From: Ornithodoros turicata
Taxonomy: Eukaryota; Arthropoda; Arachnida; Ixodida; Argasidae
DNA: 64,000 nucleotides
Direction of reading: 5' to 3'
NCBI RefSeq assembly: GCF_037126465.1
Contig: NC_088201.1
Coordinates: 7,631,001-7,695,000 of the forward strand
How positions within the stretch are numbered: the stretch's first letter is position 1; the number at the start of each line of letters is the position of its first letter. This document shows, piece by piece, positions 21,316 to 32,598 of this stretch. The position numbers were made by a program, and so were the translations under genes. Below the pieces are notes generated by a model. The model had not been told where the DNA came from. It searched no databases and saw only the letters and a list, made by a program, of their open reading frames with translations.

Positions 21316-21367
21316 AGCAGACGACACTTAGCAGACGACACCGTCAGCGTGTTTTCCTGTCGTCTGC
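21316..21367. promoter_or_regulatory. Cluster of three GCAGACGAC motifs
   Basis: GCAGACGAC occurs at 21317-21325 and 21331-21339, and its reverse complement at 21359-21367. This is the densest cluster of a 9-mer found 14 times in the window. Function is unknown; a protein-binding site is one possibility. Confidence 0.4.
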
Positions 21368-22319
21368 TACGGAATATCTTGTGGCTGTGTAGCAGGATAT
21401 TCCCCGCGGTTAGCAGTGTACGTGAAGATACGACGTTGAGCGCTCGCGTTCACGTGACAGCACACAGTTTAGCGTGCGTGATGGGATAACGACAAGTTGA
21501 AGATCGGGCTCCTGAACCTCTCTATTCGTGTGCTCGTGCCAGAACACACCAACCTCCTCCGTCAACTACCTTATTTGCAATTTATTTTCTCGCAGTCTCG
21601 AATATCTGTATCTTCCCCATTAGTGTATAGCTAGCCTCCTCTATTATATGTGTCCAACCAATAACCTGAGTTGTTTCTGAAAAAAATGACGTTAGCGCGT
21701 CAACCAGCTCATCTTAGAAGAACTCCACGCTCAGCGAAGTATGTAAGCGTGACCATATACCTTCAGCAGCTACCGCTGTCGATCCGTCGGCCCCTATAAC
21801 CGTGTGGCTGTATATAGCATTAGGCGTTGCTCACTCGCTGAGATCCGCTGACTCAACCACGTTCGATGCCCCCAGCAGCGTACTCTCTAGGGGTAAACTT
21901 CGGAATTTCCCGCGCCTGCTGGTAACCCTCCCGGTGCAAGGGGACCTGAGATCGCGACCCATTTGGATTTACAGGATGAAGGGGGCTTGATGGAGGGCCC
22001 ATATGGCACGCCGAGCGGCGCTCCCACTGGCATAGCGAAAACAGCCGAGCGGGGTTGAGCTTTCTCGGAAAATTTATTCAATTTTGACGAATTTTTGGCT
22101 TATGCCGCATTGCACCACCCTTTTCGAGGCCCAATCTTCTTGGTGGTAAAGCGAGAAAATGTAAATGTTTCCACTAAAGCGTCTTACTTACGATTAACTA
22201 GGATTTATTCGATGAATGATTTGATTTGGTTTGTTGTAGAATAGCATGGCATTACAGTAGATATTTCTTCCCAGACCCTAGGTGGAACGGTATGGGAGCA
22301 CAGTTCATGGACTTGCCTT

Positions 22320-22700
22320 CACTTTCGTGGTACCATTCGCCTTCTGAGGGATATTTGGGGTTTGGCTTTTTGGGGATAAACTCGATTTTTCCTTGAATTC
22401 CAATCACATATATCACGTGCGCTATTTGATAGTAGTAATTCGTACGCGTGTGTCTGATGTAAATATTATATGAGTGCAATAATGAACTACGCGAAGCACA
22501 TTTAATGTTACAAGATGGGGTGCTTGCCACTAGAAATCGTGCATGTTCGCATAATTAATGCATGATTGACACCAATATATGCACTTTTACTGCGGTCGGC
22601 TCGCTGGACAGAAAGAAAAAAACAAATAGCCCGGATAACACCCGAATAAATTAGCAGCACCCGATTTCACCCTGAAGGATTTAAAATATCACCAGAAGCC
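22320..22700. repeat. Decayed CCCGAA-rich element
   Basis: GATATTTGGGGTTTGG and AAACTCGATTTTTCC, then ATAACACCCGAATAAAT and GCACCCGATTTCACCC, resemble the interior of the three elements at 31.3-32.6 kb. No intact ends. Confidence 0.45.
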
Positions 22701-23272
22701 CCCCGCCCCGAAATTTGGGTAACTCATTTACTTCGAAATTTTGTCGCAGTTTTCACGCGCGCATGCGCGAGGGACGCAGCAGAATTGGAACGAGCCCAGG
22801 CACGAAATTTTAAAGACTCCCTCCTTCCATCACTGCTTTCGGTCTCCTCCCCTGCTGTCTTGGGTTCCGCGTCGTCACGTAACTTTCTTTTCGGAGGCCC
22901 CTCGAGGTAGCGGGCCCCTATAGACATCTGTTTCCTCCTGCCCAGTGCCAGTGGTGGCTATACGCCTCTAGTGTGTGTTACGTTGTGGGTTCAGCACCAA
23001 CGGTACAACTTGGGAGTCGTGCACGACAGTCATGAACTGCAGCGGAACCACGCTTCGTGGAAAGTCCATTGTGAATGCCAGTCAGAAATGAAAACGAAAA
23101 CAAATAAATACTCGACCACTCGCTGCACCGGCCGGCCCGCCGCGGCCATGCTTAGAAATTTTCTCACCTATCGTATTCGTCCCGCCTGAGCACTACAGTA
23201 CATGGAATGGATGTGCGTGTAATGTGGAGCCTGTAGCGGCGGCACTCTCTATTCCCACGTAAACACGTCCAT

Positions 23273-23313
23273 CCATTCACCCATCTATCTATCCATCCAT
23301 CCACCCATTTATC
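23273..23313. repeat. (ATCC/ATCT)n tetranucleotide repeat
   Basis: Repeated CATCCATC and CTATCTATC units, directly visible. Confidence 0.85.
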
Positions 23314-23864
23314 TCAAGGCCTGCTTTCCTCTTCCATCGGAATTTGGTGGCAGAATAGTGTGGAACCGCTGCTGCACTTCGCCACTTCGCTTTCATTTTC
23401 GTTGGGTAGATTTTCGAGACGTTTCCTGCAGTGTTCGTCAGGGGGCGCTAAAAAGAATCGAGCAGCTTCCAATCTGTCTACAAGAACTCCTGCGTAATTT
23501 TCGGTACACCGTTTGTTACGACGGTACTTCAATGCTCTTAGTGGGTTGTCCTTTGGCCCGCTATTTTTGTATAATCTAGGGCGCTTCAGTCCATGTTTGG
23601 AGGGAAAATGTGCTTTTCCGTGCGCGAGCGATCGTCGCAGACGACAGTCGTGCACCGGCGCGGTGAGATGATAGCTGTATATCCGCACGCAGACGACAGA
23701 CAGGTCTGGCGTCCAAGGTGGGGGGTGATAGAATTTACTCTTCCGCGATTTACCTTCGAAACGTCGTAATAGCAGCGGTATGAAAACAACGTAAATTGCA
23801 GAGGTTGAGCGAACAAACGCAACTCACCAACGCCAAAGCAATAATGATCTGAAGGACGCGGTAG

Positions 23865-24108
23865 TTGACGAAAAGTCAGCAAGTGCCACCCACAACCTGT
23901 CTGATTGCCGGTCAGGTGTGCTACCGTTAGACTAGGACGCCAGGGTGAATGTGTGTCCGTGTCTTCATGAACGAGACCTGGGCATGTTGACGAGAGCGTG
24001 ACGTCGGCGCAGTGTAATTGGTAGTACACCTGACCGGCAATAACACAGGTGTGGGTTTGAGTCCTTTCCTTCGACATTCGCTGACTTTTAGTCAACTGCA
24101 GTCTTTCA
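23865..24108. repeat. Inverted pair of a third tRNA-like SINE
   Basis: Both halves contain CACCTGACCGGCAAT flanked by an A-box-like GGTAGYACAC and a B-box-like GTGGGTTTGAGTCC (right, plus strand) or its degraded counterpart (left, minus strand). The outer ends also match inversely: GTTGACGAAAAGTCAGC versus GCTGACTTTTAGTCAAC. The arms are less similar than in the 502-643 pair, so this one is older. A minus open frame (23586-24113) crossing it is an artefact. Confidence 0.7.
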
Positions 24109-25688
24109 GCCATGAAAATAGTTTACGTTTATAACGAGTTTTTATTTGTTACAACTTCATTCTGACGAATTGACATTTCGGGACGACATTGATCTCCCAT
24201 GGATACGTATAAATTTCTCAAGCCGTCGACCGCTACTTACGTACTTGTATATGCACCTGCATTCGTTGTTACCTACGTACCTGGTAGTAATGTATGTCGG
24301 CTACAGTGAAAGTTGTCTTATCTAAGTTTAATTAACTACTGTAGTTGAAAGAAACAATGTATATCACATTCCACGAGTTTGTAATGCGAACTAAACGAGC
24401 TATCTAAAACGAACAGCGCTGTCGTCTGCTACGTTTTCTCCGTGCTTATACTATGACGGAACATGTGGCGGAGCGTAGAAAATTTTAGCGTGGATCACTT
24501 TCTGTTTTATCGTTACGTTATGCCAGCTGACAAATTGCAATGACGAAATTGTAATGAAACTGCAAGGAGCGCACTATAACAGCGCAAGGTTTAAGTGGGC
24601 TACTGCCCACTGTTATTTTCCCTTTGAGGGTGTCGTCTGCTTGTCCACTTGATACCGTGAAACATCGTGAAGCAGACGCAGGATAAAATTGAGGCTTTCG
24701 TCAGGAATAGGCCACCGAAATGTATCGAGCGAGATTCTGATTTTTCTATGTTTTCTGCTTAAGTATATAGTACTTGTCTGCACAACTTTCTACAAATTAA
24801 GGTAAATCGCTAACGCTATTACACAGTGAAGCTTTAAGGTGAGCTGGACGCCGTCTTAACATTCATAACTAGGGCTCCAGGTTTTCGGAGTTTGCTTTTT
24901 TGCATATGTGAGTCTGTTTTTCGGAGTTTATTATTTTGCGAAAAGTCGAAGTTTCCCAGCGTGCGTGCGTGCGTGGGTGTGAGTTAATACCCGAAATTCG
25001 GAGAAAAACTGCAGCTGTGAAGCGACATACTCACAAAGGGACCGAGGAGCTGTCTCGCTAAAACGCTTACTGTTATGCCGGAGAACTTGCAGACAGCGAC
25101 ATATACGTATCATTCACATAGTGGCAAGGCAGCTTTCGCTTGCGCCGCATCTTAACTGTCATCGTTGCAACAACTAGCTGCCCTTTCACGAAGAAAATCA
25201 TCTGTGCTCCCTTGTCCACATTGGGAGGAAGCATGAAACTCTAGACGCTGGACGTTATGCCGAGATGACCACGAAATCGAAGTGCCATCATATCGAGTAT
25301 AGAGTTCATATCCAGTGACTCAAATGTCGAGGTGCCTCTGTGCAAGGATGGAGTTAACAAAAATTACACAGATGTTTCCCGTATTGTTAAGCGAAAGACG
25401 GCTGCACGGTTGATTTGGGCCGGCGGAATATGAGTCAATTTTGGCGCAAAACGAAATGGACATCGTCAACCAGTTATCAGAGCAAGGATTTTCTTGCTGA
25501 GCTCTCGGCCACAGGAACCCGCGAAAGCGGATAAATCGGATAAATCCGAGAACCTGGAAACTGTATATGTTGTGTACTAAACGTCAGAAGACGAGATTGG
25601 CTTTGTTACATTTTTATATCTATATGATGACAGTGGCAACGGGCAGCTTGTGGACAGCGTATATATATATATACATATATGAAAAGTA
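24109..25688. other. Unassigned stretch
   Basis: Two GTCGTCTGC motifs (24421, 24632), a (GTGC)n-like run near 24959-24973 and a (TA)n run at 25662-25679. I see no gene. Decayed SINE or LINE sequence may be present but cannot be delimited. Confidence 0.45.
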
Positions 25689-25691
25689 AAG

Positions 25692-25925
25692 TAAAATAAT
25701 ATGAAATATATGAAAAGTAAAATAAGACGTGGACGACAGATTACAGGAAAGTTAACAAAAAACTAATTTATTTAATGGGTAATTTAACACACAGATTATA
25801 AAAGAACTGTCGACGTTTCGACAGTGCCACTGTGTGTTAAATTACCCATTAAATAAATTAGTTTTTGTTAACTTTCCTGTAACCTGTAGTCCACGTCTTA
25901 TTATTTTACTTTTTATTCAACTTCG
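25692..25925. mobile_element. Inverted repeat with partial hammerhead-like segment
   Basis: Arms of about 85 bases (within 25692-25805 and 25830-25918) share GGGTAATTTAACACACAG, TTATTTAATGGG and AACTTTCCTGTAA in opposite orientation, with TA-rich sequence outside. The centre, read on the minus strand (25838-25806), gives CAGTGGCACTGTC, then GAAA, then CGTCGAC. That is the stem II, GAAA and stem III side of a hammerhead ribozyme, without the CUGANGA box. Such segments are known from Penelope-like elements and retrozymes. Confidence 0.65.
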
Positions 25926-25956
25926 TAGCCGTCTGATATATTTACCTCTTTGAACA

Positions 25957-25985
25957 AATATATATAAATATATATATATATATAT
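25957..25985. repeat. (TA)n-rich tract
   Basis: ATATATATAAATATATATATATATATAT-type sequence, directly visible. Confidence 0.85.
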
Positions 25986-26136
25986 TCTCATTTGAAATTT
26001 GCATAACTTGCACAAACCGATTTCAGTAGAATGCTCAGTGCACGTTGCCGAACGTGGCGTTTTGCTACAACACTACTTTGAAAGCACTTAAAAGTAGTTT
26101 AACCACATAGTGTCGAAGAGTGACACTTGAATTATA

Positions 26137-26760
26137 CTACAAAAGGAGTTGCGAGTAAATGAAACACGTGTTTTTCGGTTCCATTTTGAGCCCCATAAAA
26201 TACCACATGCCTTCCCTCCAACTGGCCTCCCTTATCGGCGTTGGCCATCTTCCGCATGTTTCGAATGTTTGCCTGGATGGCATCCACGAGGTGTTAGGGC
26301 CGGCCCGTAATAGGACTCGGCCTTTAATTTTGCTTTGGACGCCGATCGATCGTGACGCTGCCGTGGGGACTTTGGGGAAATCCGCGGGCCTGCGCATGCG
26401 CACCATCGATTTGCCGGCCGCAGTTCGTGGTGGTGGCATTTTTGTTTTCCCCATTTTTCTTTTGGACGCTGTTTTTTTAGAGGAGGATGGAGGATAATGA
26501 ACGGGAAAAAAGGTGGGCGGAAATTTGAAGGGGGATTCGCGACGTGCTTGTGCACTGGTTGCCGGGGCAACGCGATTTGGCATCTTCGGTGCGGTCTCCT
26601 GATTGGTCCGAATGCTGAGGCGTGCCGCTCCCTCGTTTTTATCACGTTTCAGTTGGGAGGCCCGACCATTTGCTGCGAGTGCCTCGCTGCTGATACTTGC
26701 TTCGAAGGAGCCCCATTTTTCTTTCATTATCGTCCGACCGTTGCATCGTGATGGTTATCC
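26137..26760. other. GC/CpG-rich region with long frames on both strands
   Basis: The minus strand is open for 196 codons (26727-26137) and the plus strand for 112 codons (26159-26497) plus 84 codons (26497-26751). Neither protein is recognised. The overlap on both strands points to CpG-rich, stop-poor sequence rather than proof of a gene. The RFX-type box at 26558 and an ATTGG box near 26600 suggest a promoter or CpG-island-like region. Confidence 0.35.
26558..26571. promoter_or_regulatory. RFX X-box-like motif
   Basis: GTTGCCGGGGCAAC fits the X-box consensus GTNRCC(N0-3)RGYAAC bound by RFX factors, which regulate ciliary genes in animals. About 30 bases downstream is GATTGGT, an inverted CCAAT box. 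No confirmed gene starts nearby, so function is unproven. Confidence 0.4.
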
Positions 26761-26829
26761 TTTCTGGACGCTGCTTCAGTCAGTGAGGCGATGCAGTGAG
26801 ACAGAAGCTTCTTCGTGTCTAGCTTTTTA

Positions 26830-28370
26830 AATAGATATATCGTACCGGATGTCCCCGTGTCTAGCCCCGAAGAATGTTGACTTCCTAGTTCAATTCACTC
26901 GCCTCCTCGAACGGCTAGTTCGGCTCTTTTACTGCATTGACTAAATTAATTCTATTGGCCGAAATGAGGTTTAGGAATGGGATGAGACGAAGCATATCCA
27001 ACAACAGTCGAGCTTCTTTTGGTTTTAGCTTTCGTGATTATATATCAGTGTTTATGTGTTCAGAGGCACATGTGTTTGAACATACAGCGAAGAATATTTC
27101 GTATTTGCAGCCTTCAAGCAAGTTGTTTCGGTTTCTGAACGGAATCTTTCTGTAGTGCAGTGTGGTGTGAGCATTTTTTTTTTTTTTTTCCTGCCGTGTT
27201 CCACGGGAAAGCCCCCCCTACTTCGTCGTCCTCTCAATCTTGCTAAACGTCAGTGGTATGCCACAAATGGCGCTCCTTGCTGTTTTCTGTTTGCGTTTTG
27301 TTTTATTCATGTTTTGCGTAATTACTTGGCATTTGTCCGTAAAATGGGCGACCCATTACGGTAACGGGGCAACCACAATTTTGCAGGGTATCGACGTTTG
27401 CCAATGATGAGAATAATGAGCGGGGTTCCACTCTTAGATGCGCGGAAATATCGAAGCATGAACTGCATGGAACCTATATAAGTCAAGTCCCCCGAAATTG
27501 GAATGTGATGCACAACTGGAAACGTACTTTAAGTAGACTCTACGATGCTAGGAAATTTCCACACGTTCCCGGCAGGGCTGTTTTGTTACACACAGAGTTA
27601 GGAGCAGCAGTATATGGGTCCAAAAAGTCAGAGGCAAATACTGATATAAACCTTTGTTCACAAACTCCTCGCACAGTCTAGACATTAAAAAAAAAACAAA
27701 AAAAAAAAAAACACCGACTTGTTCGCAAAAGTGCGTCATGTATACTCGTAAAATTGGGTGCAAGAATCAGTACTTGGAGCAGAACTCGAGTATAGTACCC
27801 GTTTCCAAACGCTCATCCTTCGAACGTGTCGTGCAGAGGTTCCACCTGACGTCCAGTACATTCACCTTTCCACAAATTGCAGCGCAGCTTGGACTGTGCA
27901 AAAGACGGCTGCTGTCCATTCTGGCGTAGCTGCTTTCGAACACCTGTTCTGTGCGTCATTTCCGCCGGATGCGACACTGGCGTCGCATGAACCACATACG
28001 GTTAGAGTACTGCAGTTTCAAATCTGCACCGCGTACCTTTGCAGCCAATCAACTAGAAAATTTTACCTGGGGTCGGGGGTTGTGGAAGAGAAAGGGTTGA
28101 TATGCACGAGCGCTCCCAGTGTTGTCATTCGTGGTCTAGTTATTTATAGACACTTGTAGCAGCAGTGGTACCGTGCAAGTGTGTACCATGCTGTAGTTCA
28201 TCTGGTATTACGAGTGCGTAGCGATCGCTTCCTAACCGTCTCTTTTTACATTTTGCAAAAAAAAGAAAGGAAAGATTTGCACGCGGCATGTACACAGGGT
28301 ATTCTTTTTAATCATTTACAGATTTTTTATTTATTTTTCTTCATTTATTTTTTTCACAATAGAGCTGTGA
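26830..28370. other. Unassigned stretch
   Basis: T-run at 27174-27190, A-rich run near 27686-27711 and T-rich runs near 28322-28353. Frames at 27654-28159 (plus) are not recognised. No gene or element is called. Confidence 0.45.
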
Positions 28371-28373
28371 GAG

Positions 28374-29036
28374 CAGCGCTGATACCATTTTTTGCAGGCG
28401 GGTTATGCGGCCAGGCGGACATCCGGACGACTACTTACCTAAAATTAATGAGTTAACTTATTAATTAGATGTTTTGTGGAAAATGCGGTACAGCCGAATT
28501 GGACTCAGTCGTTATTTAAATCTATCTTCCATATATAAAAGTCCCGAAACGAGCACGTATGTACCTTGAGATATAAACAGTCAAAATGTTGCTACGCAAA
28601 TGAGCCGAAACCAGAACTACGGGCTTCTTGAGCGCAAAAGCGACACGACCTCCGCCGTCGGCGGTCTATCTGACCAATAAATCGGCGCCTGCTCCAATCA
28701 GTTCCATCGCGACAAAGCACGTGACCCTCCAACGTGAATGCGCGTCGCCCTTTATGCGCGCGAGAAGTGCGTAGTTCTGGTTTCGGCTCATTTGTGTATA
28801 GGAAAATTTGGGTGACTTATATCTCGAAGTACGTGCTCGTCTCAGGATATTTATACAAAAGACGGGTTTAAATAATGGCTGGCTCCAGTTCTGATGTCTC
28901 GCATTTTCCCGAAAACATTTTCCCGAAATAAGTTAATTTAAATGAAGTTTAGGCAGGTCTGGTAGTTTCGCGCAATTTCCGACAGGATGCCCTCCTGGCC
29001 CATAACCCGCCTGCAAAAATGGTATCAATGCTGCTG
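28374..29036. mobile_element. Long foldback element, arms ~250 bp
   Basis: The left end CAGCGCTGATACCATTTTTT matches the reverse complement of the right end (CAGCAGCATTGATACC). Arms continue with GCAGGCGGGTTATG near each tip. They are still paired at TGAGCCGAAACCAGAACTAC (28601-28620) against its exact reverse complement (28771-28790). The centre is GC-rich (GCCGTCGGCGG). No coding capacity. Confidence 0.88.
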
Positions 29037-29042
29037 ACGCAG

Positions 29043-29046
<4 letters not shown>

Positions 29047-29094
<48 letters not shown>
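29047..29094. repeat. (TA)n microsatellite, ~24 units
   Basis: An uninterrupted TA run immediately left of a foldback element. A shorter TA run lies on the other side (29431-29448). Confidence 0.95.
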
Positions 29095-29096
<2 letters not shown>

Positions 29097-29232
29097 TGAG
29101 AAGTTGGAGTTGGATCGGACGGCTACGTAATTATAGTTGAAATAAATGGGAGACAGAAGACGAAAGTAGGGGAAGTAACAAAAAAAAAAAAAAGGTTTAT
29201 TAAAACTTAAAAATCATAAAAGTTAGGGAGGA

Positions 29233-29270
29233 TGTCTACGTTACGGCGGAAGCTCCGCCTTCTTCGGGAC
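29233..29270 (-). ncRNA. Hammerhead-ribozyme-like relic (minus)
   Basis: Minus-strand order: CCGAAGA in place of CUGANGA, a perfect stem II (GGCGGA/TCCGCC), GTAA in place of GAAA, then CGTAGACATC. The architecture matches a hammerhead, but two invariant core bases differ (U4 to C, A13 to U), so cleavage is unlikely. Confidence 0.55.
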
Positions 29271-29297
29271 AAAAAAGCTAAAAAAAAAAGCTCTTTT

Positions 29298-29337
29298 GTC
29301 CCGAAGAAGGCGGAGCTTCCGCCGTAACGTAGACATC
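29298..29337 (+). ncRNA. Hammerhead-ribozyme-like relic (plus)
   Basis: Exact inverse twin of 29233-29270: CCGAAGA, stem II GGCGGAGCTTCCGCC, GTAA, CGTAGACATC. It carries the same two core changes, so both arms derive from one mutated source. Confidence 0.55.
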
Positions 29338-29454
29338 CTCCCTAACTTTTATGATTTTTAAGTTTTAATAAACCCTTTTTTTTTGTTACTTCCCCTACTT
29401 TCGTCTTCTGTCTCCCATTTATTTCAACTATATATATATATATATATAATTTTT

Positions 29455-29735
29455 TAAATTTCGTGTTAGCGCCGCGAAGCAACTGTGGCTATGAGCGGCG
29501 TACAGATATGGACAGATGGAGAGAGGGCAGCAGGAAGGAGTGGGGGACAGGGGGGTTAGTGTGCGTCCTGGGCCGACTTCAGGGGGAACTGTGCCGACAT
29601 TCGTCTGGAAAGTCTTCGGAAAACCCAGGGAAAACCTGAGACAGCACAGCCGGTGACAGGATTCGAACCCGTGTCACCTCCCAGTCTCGGCGTGGAAAGC
29701 GATCATCTTAACCACTATGCCACGGGAGCTGGTAT
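29455..29735 (-). mobile_element. Second SINE family, copy B, full length
   Basis: The minus strand begins with a tRNA-like head: GCTCCCGTGGCATAGTGG (A box), an anticodon region around CCACGCCGAG, and GGGTTCGAATCCTGTCACC (B box). The shared body GGCTGTGCTGTCTCAGG...TTTTCCCTGGG follows, with GGCCCAGGACGCACAC near the middle and CACAGTTGCTTCGCGGCGC near the tail. It is the best copy of this family in the window. Confidence 0.88.
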
Positions 29736-29769
29736 TTTTATTTTTAATCAGTAAAAATTTAAAAAGAAA

Positions 29770-29930
29770 TACTCCGTATAATAACTTGTACCGTGCCATC
29801 AAGCTGTGGTCGTCTTCGGCCGGGTTCGAACCCGCAACCGCCGAGGGATGAAAAAGCAACCTCGCCGCTGTTACTGACGATATACCGGCACTTTCTGGCA
29901 CCCGGCCGGAGGCGACCGCTCGACTGCGTT
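29770..29930 (-). repeat. Third tRNA-like SINE fragment
   Basis: The minus strand holds GGTTGCGGGTTCGAACCCGG (B box) followed by CCGAAGACGACCACAGC. Upstream is an A-box-like GAGCGGTCGCC. A related head, GGTTGCGGGTTCGAACCCC plus GCCGAAGTCGC, is at 43985-44125. The 88-codon minus frame here is a shadow of the SINE. Confidence 0.6.
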
Positions 29931-30781
29931 CGGTAAACAATGAATCGTTTGAAATCGTTTCGGCGGACTCGTATGGATTATTATAGGCGAGAAGTGCAAT
30001 CTACAGCAGACGAAACGTGTGCAGGCGCCTCCGACGGAGCCGTAGAAGGTATAGGAGTCGGAGGAAGGCGATCGGCGCAACCGCTCAATCAAGGTCAAGG
30101 CGGCAAAGAAAGTGGCTGCACATGCAGCTGGCCGTCGTTTTCTGGCCTGTCAGTCGCCAAATTGTGCCTTCATCGACGGGTGCTGTCATTCACAGGCCCC
30201 GGGGAAAATTCCAGCCACTTTTCTAATTAGGGAGCCGTGCGGAAAAAGAAAAAAAAAAGGAGAAAAACGCTCCATGCACAAATCAATGCATTCTGTAGGC
30301 AGCAGTGTTCAACCCCCCGTGCCTGGTTCGCCGCCATAAAGCAAGCCGTGCTTCGCAAAGCGCACAAATAATTTCATTGAATTGATTTAAATTCGAACGT
30401 AAATTCTTACTGCTTTGTGCGGGGAGAAGAGGGGAGAGTTGGTGTGAGGGGCATGAGATAGAATATACATACTACTATGATTCGAAAATTCGGAAAGGTC
30501 AGTCAACCCCTGAAAAAGGAGGAGTTGGTGGGGGTTACACTCTCTCCTCCTTGTCTGGAACCACCCGTGTGTGTCGTATACATTAGTACACATCGAAAAC
30601 AGCTTCACGCCACTTCCAGCAGCTCGAAACAGTTGGGAGGGCAAGAATTCCTTCCGACTCTGTCCCATTCCATCCGTGTTTCGTGTACTTCTTTCTGTTT
30701 TCGTTCGCTAGCGGGACCCTATAACGATACGATGTCCTTGGGCCGACCAGCGGCCGTCCCATCGATTGGTCCCGGCCGGAT

Positions 30782-30862
30782 ATGGCCGCCGTTCCAAGTG
30801 CTCGGCAATTTTTGGGACCACTGGCCCTGCAGCTTGAGCACGGCAACTTCGGAAGGGAAGGT
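30782..30862 (+). CDS. Possible first-exon fragment, unknown
   Basis: ATG at 30782 in the context GGATATGG opens MAAVPSARQFLGPLALQLEH and reaches GGAAG|GTGGGG, a possible donor, before a 17-18 base G-run. The local sequence is CpG-rich. The frame stops soon after the G-run if unspliced. I recognise no family and no downstream exon can be paired with it. Low confidence. Confidence 0.15.
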
Positions 30863-30879
30863 GGGGGGGGGGGGGGGGG
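30862..30879. repeat. Poly-G run
   Basis: About 17 consecutive G, capable of quadruplex formation and prone to assembly error. Confidence 0.9.
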
Positions 30880-31259
30880 CAGATGTGCAGCGTATAGAAG
30901 CTGCCGGAGATCCGCGCAGCCCTAAGCCTCTTGGCGGCAGGATAGCCCGCATAATCGGATTGCGTCTCCTCGCCCAAAACAAATTCGAGGAGGCTGGGTG
31001 CAGTACCTTTTTCCCCCTTCTTATATGTTTGCTTATTGTGTAAGTCTGAAAAGACTAGAGGGCGGTAAAATGGGAAGAGCTTGAAAATAAAAATAAAAAG
31101 AGGGGGGGAATCCAATTTTGAAGGACCACTGCGGCACCACAGTCATCTTGGGTGCGGTACTTAGGTGAACTTTGAGTATCTTTGCAAATTCATTTGGACA
31201 GTGATTTCTATGGTTTAGGAATTTTTACGTAAAAATCAATCAAACAATCAATAACAATC

Positions 31260-31267
31260 CTTATAAG
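31260..31267. repeat. Target duplication CTTATAAG, copy 1
   Basis: Left border of the first of three tandem elements. The same 8-mer is found at 31761, 32231 and 32599. Confidence 0.9.
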
Positions 31268-31760
31268 TAGGGTTCTTCGTTTTGGGGTTAAGCCCGATTT
31301 TTCGCGATAATTCGCCCCCGAACAAATTTTCGAGTTTTCGGGTAAAACCCGATATCTACCCGAAATCCTTTGCGGTCCTTCGACTCGTCGTTCTCGGTAT
31401 AAACCGTCGGAAAAGTGAATCATAATATCAACAAAGAGAGCTATTTGTGACAAACTATTTGTCCTCCGTTAATGATTCCCTCCTGCAGGAGTCAAAGACG
31501 AGATTTTTTTGTGAAGCTCGGGCAAGTGTTTGAATACCGCGGTCATTCACTATCCCAGTTCCGAGCGGAAATATAAAGATTATTGTTTGTCGTCCCAGTG
31601 TCACAGCAGTGGCTCGTTTTATATGCATTTTCGTTTCACCCGAAAATTCCCCGGTAACATATCAAACAGAGATCATAGCGCCCGATTTCTCCCCTAATTC
31701 TCGCGTGTAAATAGCACCCGATTTTTTCCTCCCGAAAAAACCCGAAAACGAAGAACCCTA
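31268..31760. mobile_element. hAT-like tandem element 1
   Basis: Ends TAGGGTTCTTCGTTTT and AAAACGAAGAACCCTA are inverted. The interior is rich in CCCGAAAA and TTTTCGGG. It is bordered by CTTATAAG on both sides, an 8-bp duplication expected of hAT transposons. There is no transposase. Its tips differ from elements 2 and 3 beyond the first five bases, so it is a sister subfamily. Confidence 0.9.
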
Positions 31761-31768
31761 CTTATAAG

Positions 31769-32230
31769 TAGGGAGTGACTTTTTCGGGTTAAATGCCTTT
31801 CTCAGATTCGGGGGGTAAAAATCGGGCGCTATTTTTAAATCTGTAATTCGGGGAGAAATCGGGTTATAATTGTGCCTTCGGGTGTTATCGGGTAATTTTT
31901 TGTTTCTCCTCTTGTCTACTGAGTCATTTCCTTTTTTTTTCCTTTTTTGGTGACCTACCAGCGCTAATACCCGAAGGCATAGACAGTGCTGACACACATG
32001 GGTATATTTCTGGTGACCCATTGATGGTGGACCTAAGTGACCCATTCTTTCATGTGCTACACGTGGCGACCTTTGTCCGTCTCCAGTGGATCGAAGCGTC
32101 ACTTGAGGATTTCATAGTGACTGGAATTCGGGGAGAAATCGGGTGTAACCCGAATATGTCGGAGGTCAGTTCGGGAGGGGGGGGGAATAACGGGGCAGAA
32201 TCGGGTTTAACCCGAAAAAGTCACTCCCTA
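31769..32230. mobile_element. hAT-like tandem element 2
   Basis: Ends TAGGGAGTGACTTTTTCGGG and CCCGAAAAAGTCACTCCCTA are perfect inverted repeats. Interior CCCGAATA/TTCGGGG motifs. Bordered by CTTATAAG on both sides (31761-31768, 32231-32238). Non-coding. Confidence 0.92.
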
Positions 32231-32238
32231 CTTATAAG

Positions 32239-32598
32239 TAGGGCCTGACTTTTTCGGGTTTTATTTTTGGCCAAATTCGGGGGGTAAATATTGGGTGATA
32301 TTTTTCATTTGAAAATTCGGGTGTATTCGGGTTAAATCTCGTTACGGCATATTCTGTCGTCAGGAATTCGGGTGTATTCGGGTGATTTTTTTTATTCAAT
32401 AAAAATTTGTCTTAACATGGAACTAATGTTTAGCAATGTTATCAAACTTTATTTTAATGCACACTTATGAGTGTGCCACGCGACCCGGACGTTTTCGGGT
32501 AGATTCGGGTTAAACCCGAATTTTACAGATTTCGTTCGGGGGGGGGGGGGGGTAAATATCGGGCGGATACGGGTTTAACCCGAAAAAGTCACTCCCTA
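32239..32598. mobile_element. hAT-like tandem element 3
   Basis: Ends TAGGGCCTGACTTTTTCGGG and CCCGAAAAAGTCACTCCCTA (two mismatches between tips). Bordered by CTTATAAG at 32231-32238 and 32599-32606. Contains a poly-G run near 32538-32552. Same subfamily as element 2 but shorter, with a different interior. Confidence 0.92.

Larger units (their letters stand above)
29135..29430. mobile_element. Foldback with two hammerhead-like segments
   Basis: Arms of about 145 bases run from TAGTTGAAATAAATGGGAG (left) to its reverse complement (right). They meet at a short A/T centre near 29281, and the element is bounded by TA runs. Each arm carries one hammerhead-like segment in opposite orientation (29233-29270 minus, 29298-29337 plus). 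The left flank GTTGGAGTTGGATCGGACGG resembles sequence seen at 25919-25937 in reverse. It is probably a non-autonomous Penelope- or retrozyme-like derivative. Confidence 0.75.

Noticed and set aside
23586..24113. 175-codon minus-strand open frame
   Set aside because: It overlaps the inverted tRNA-like SINE pair.
29155..29400. Pre-microRNA hairpin
   Set aside because: The arms are about 145 bases and contain ribozyme-like segments bounded by TA runs, so a transposon-derived foldback explains it better.
30477..31043. 188-codon plus-strand open frame
   Set aside because: It runs through a 17-base G-run, has overlapping frames on the other strand, and has no recognisable motif.
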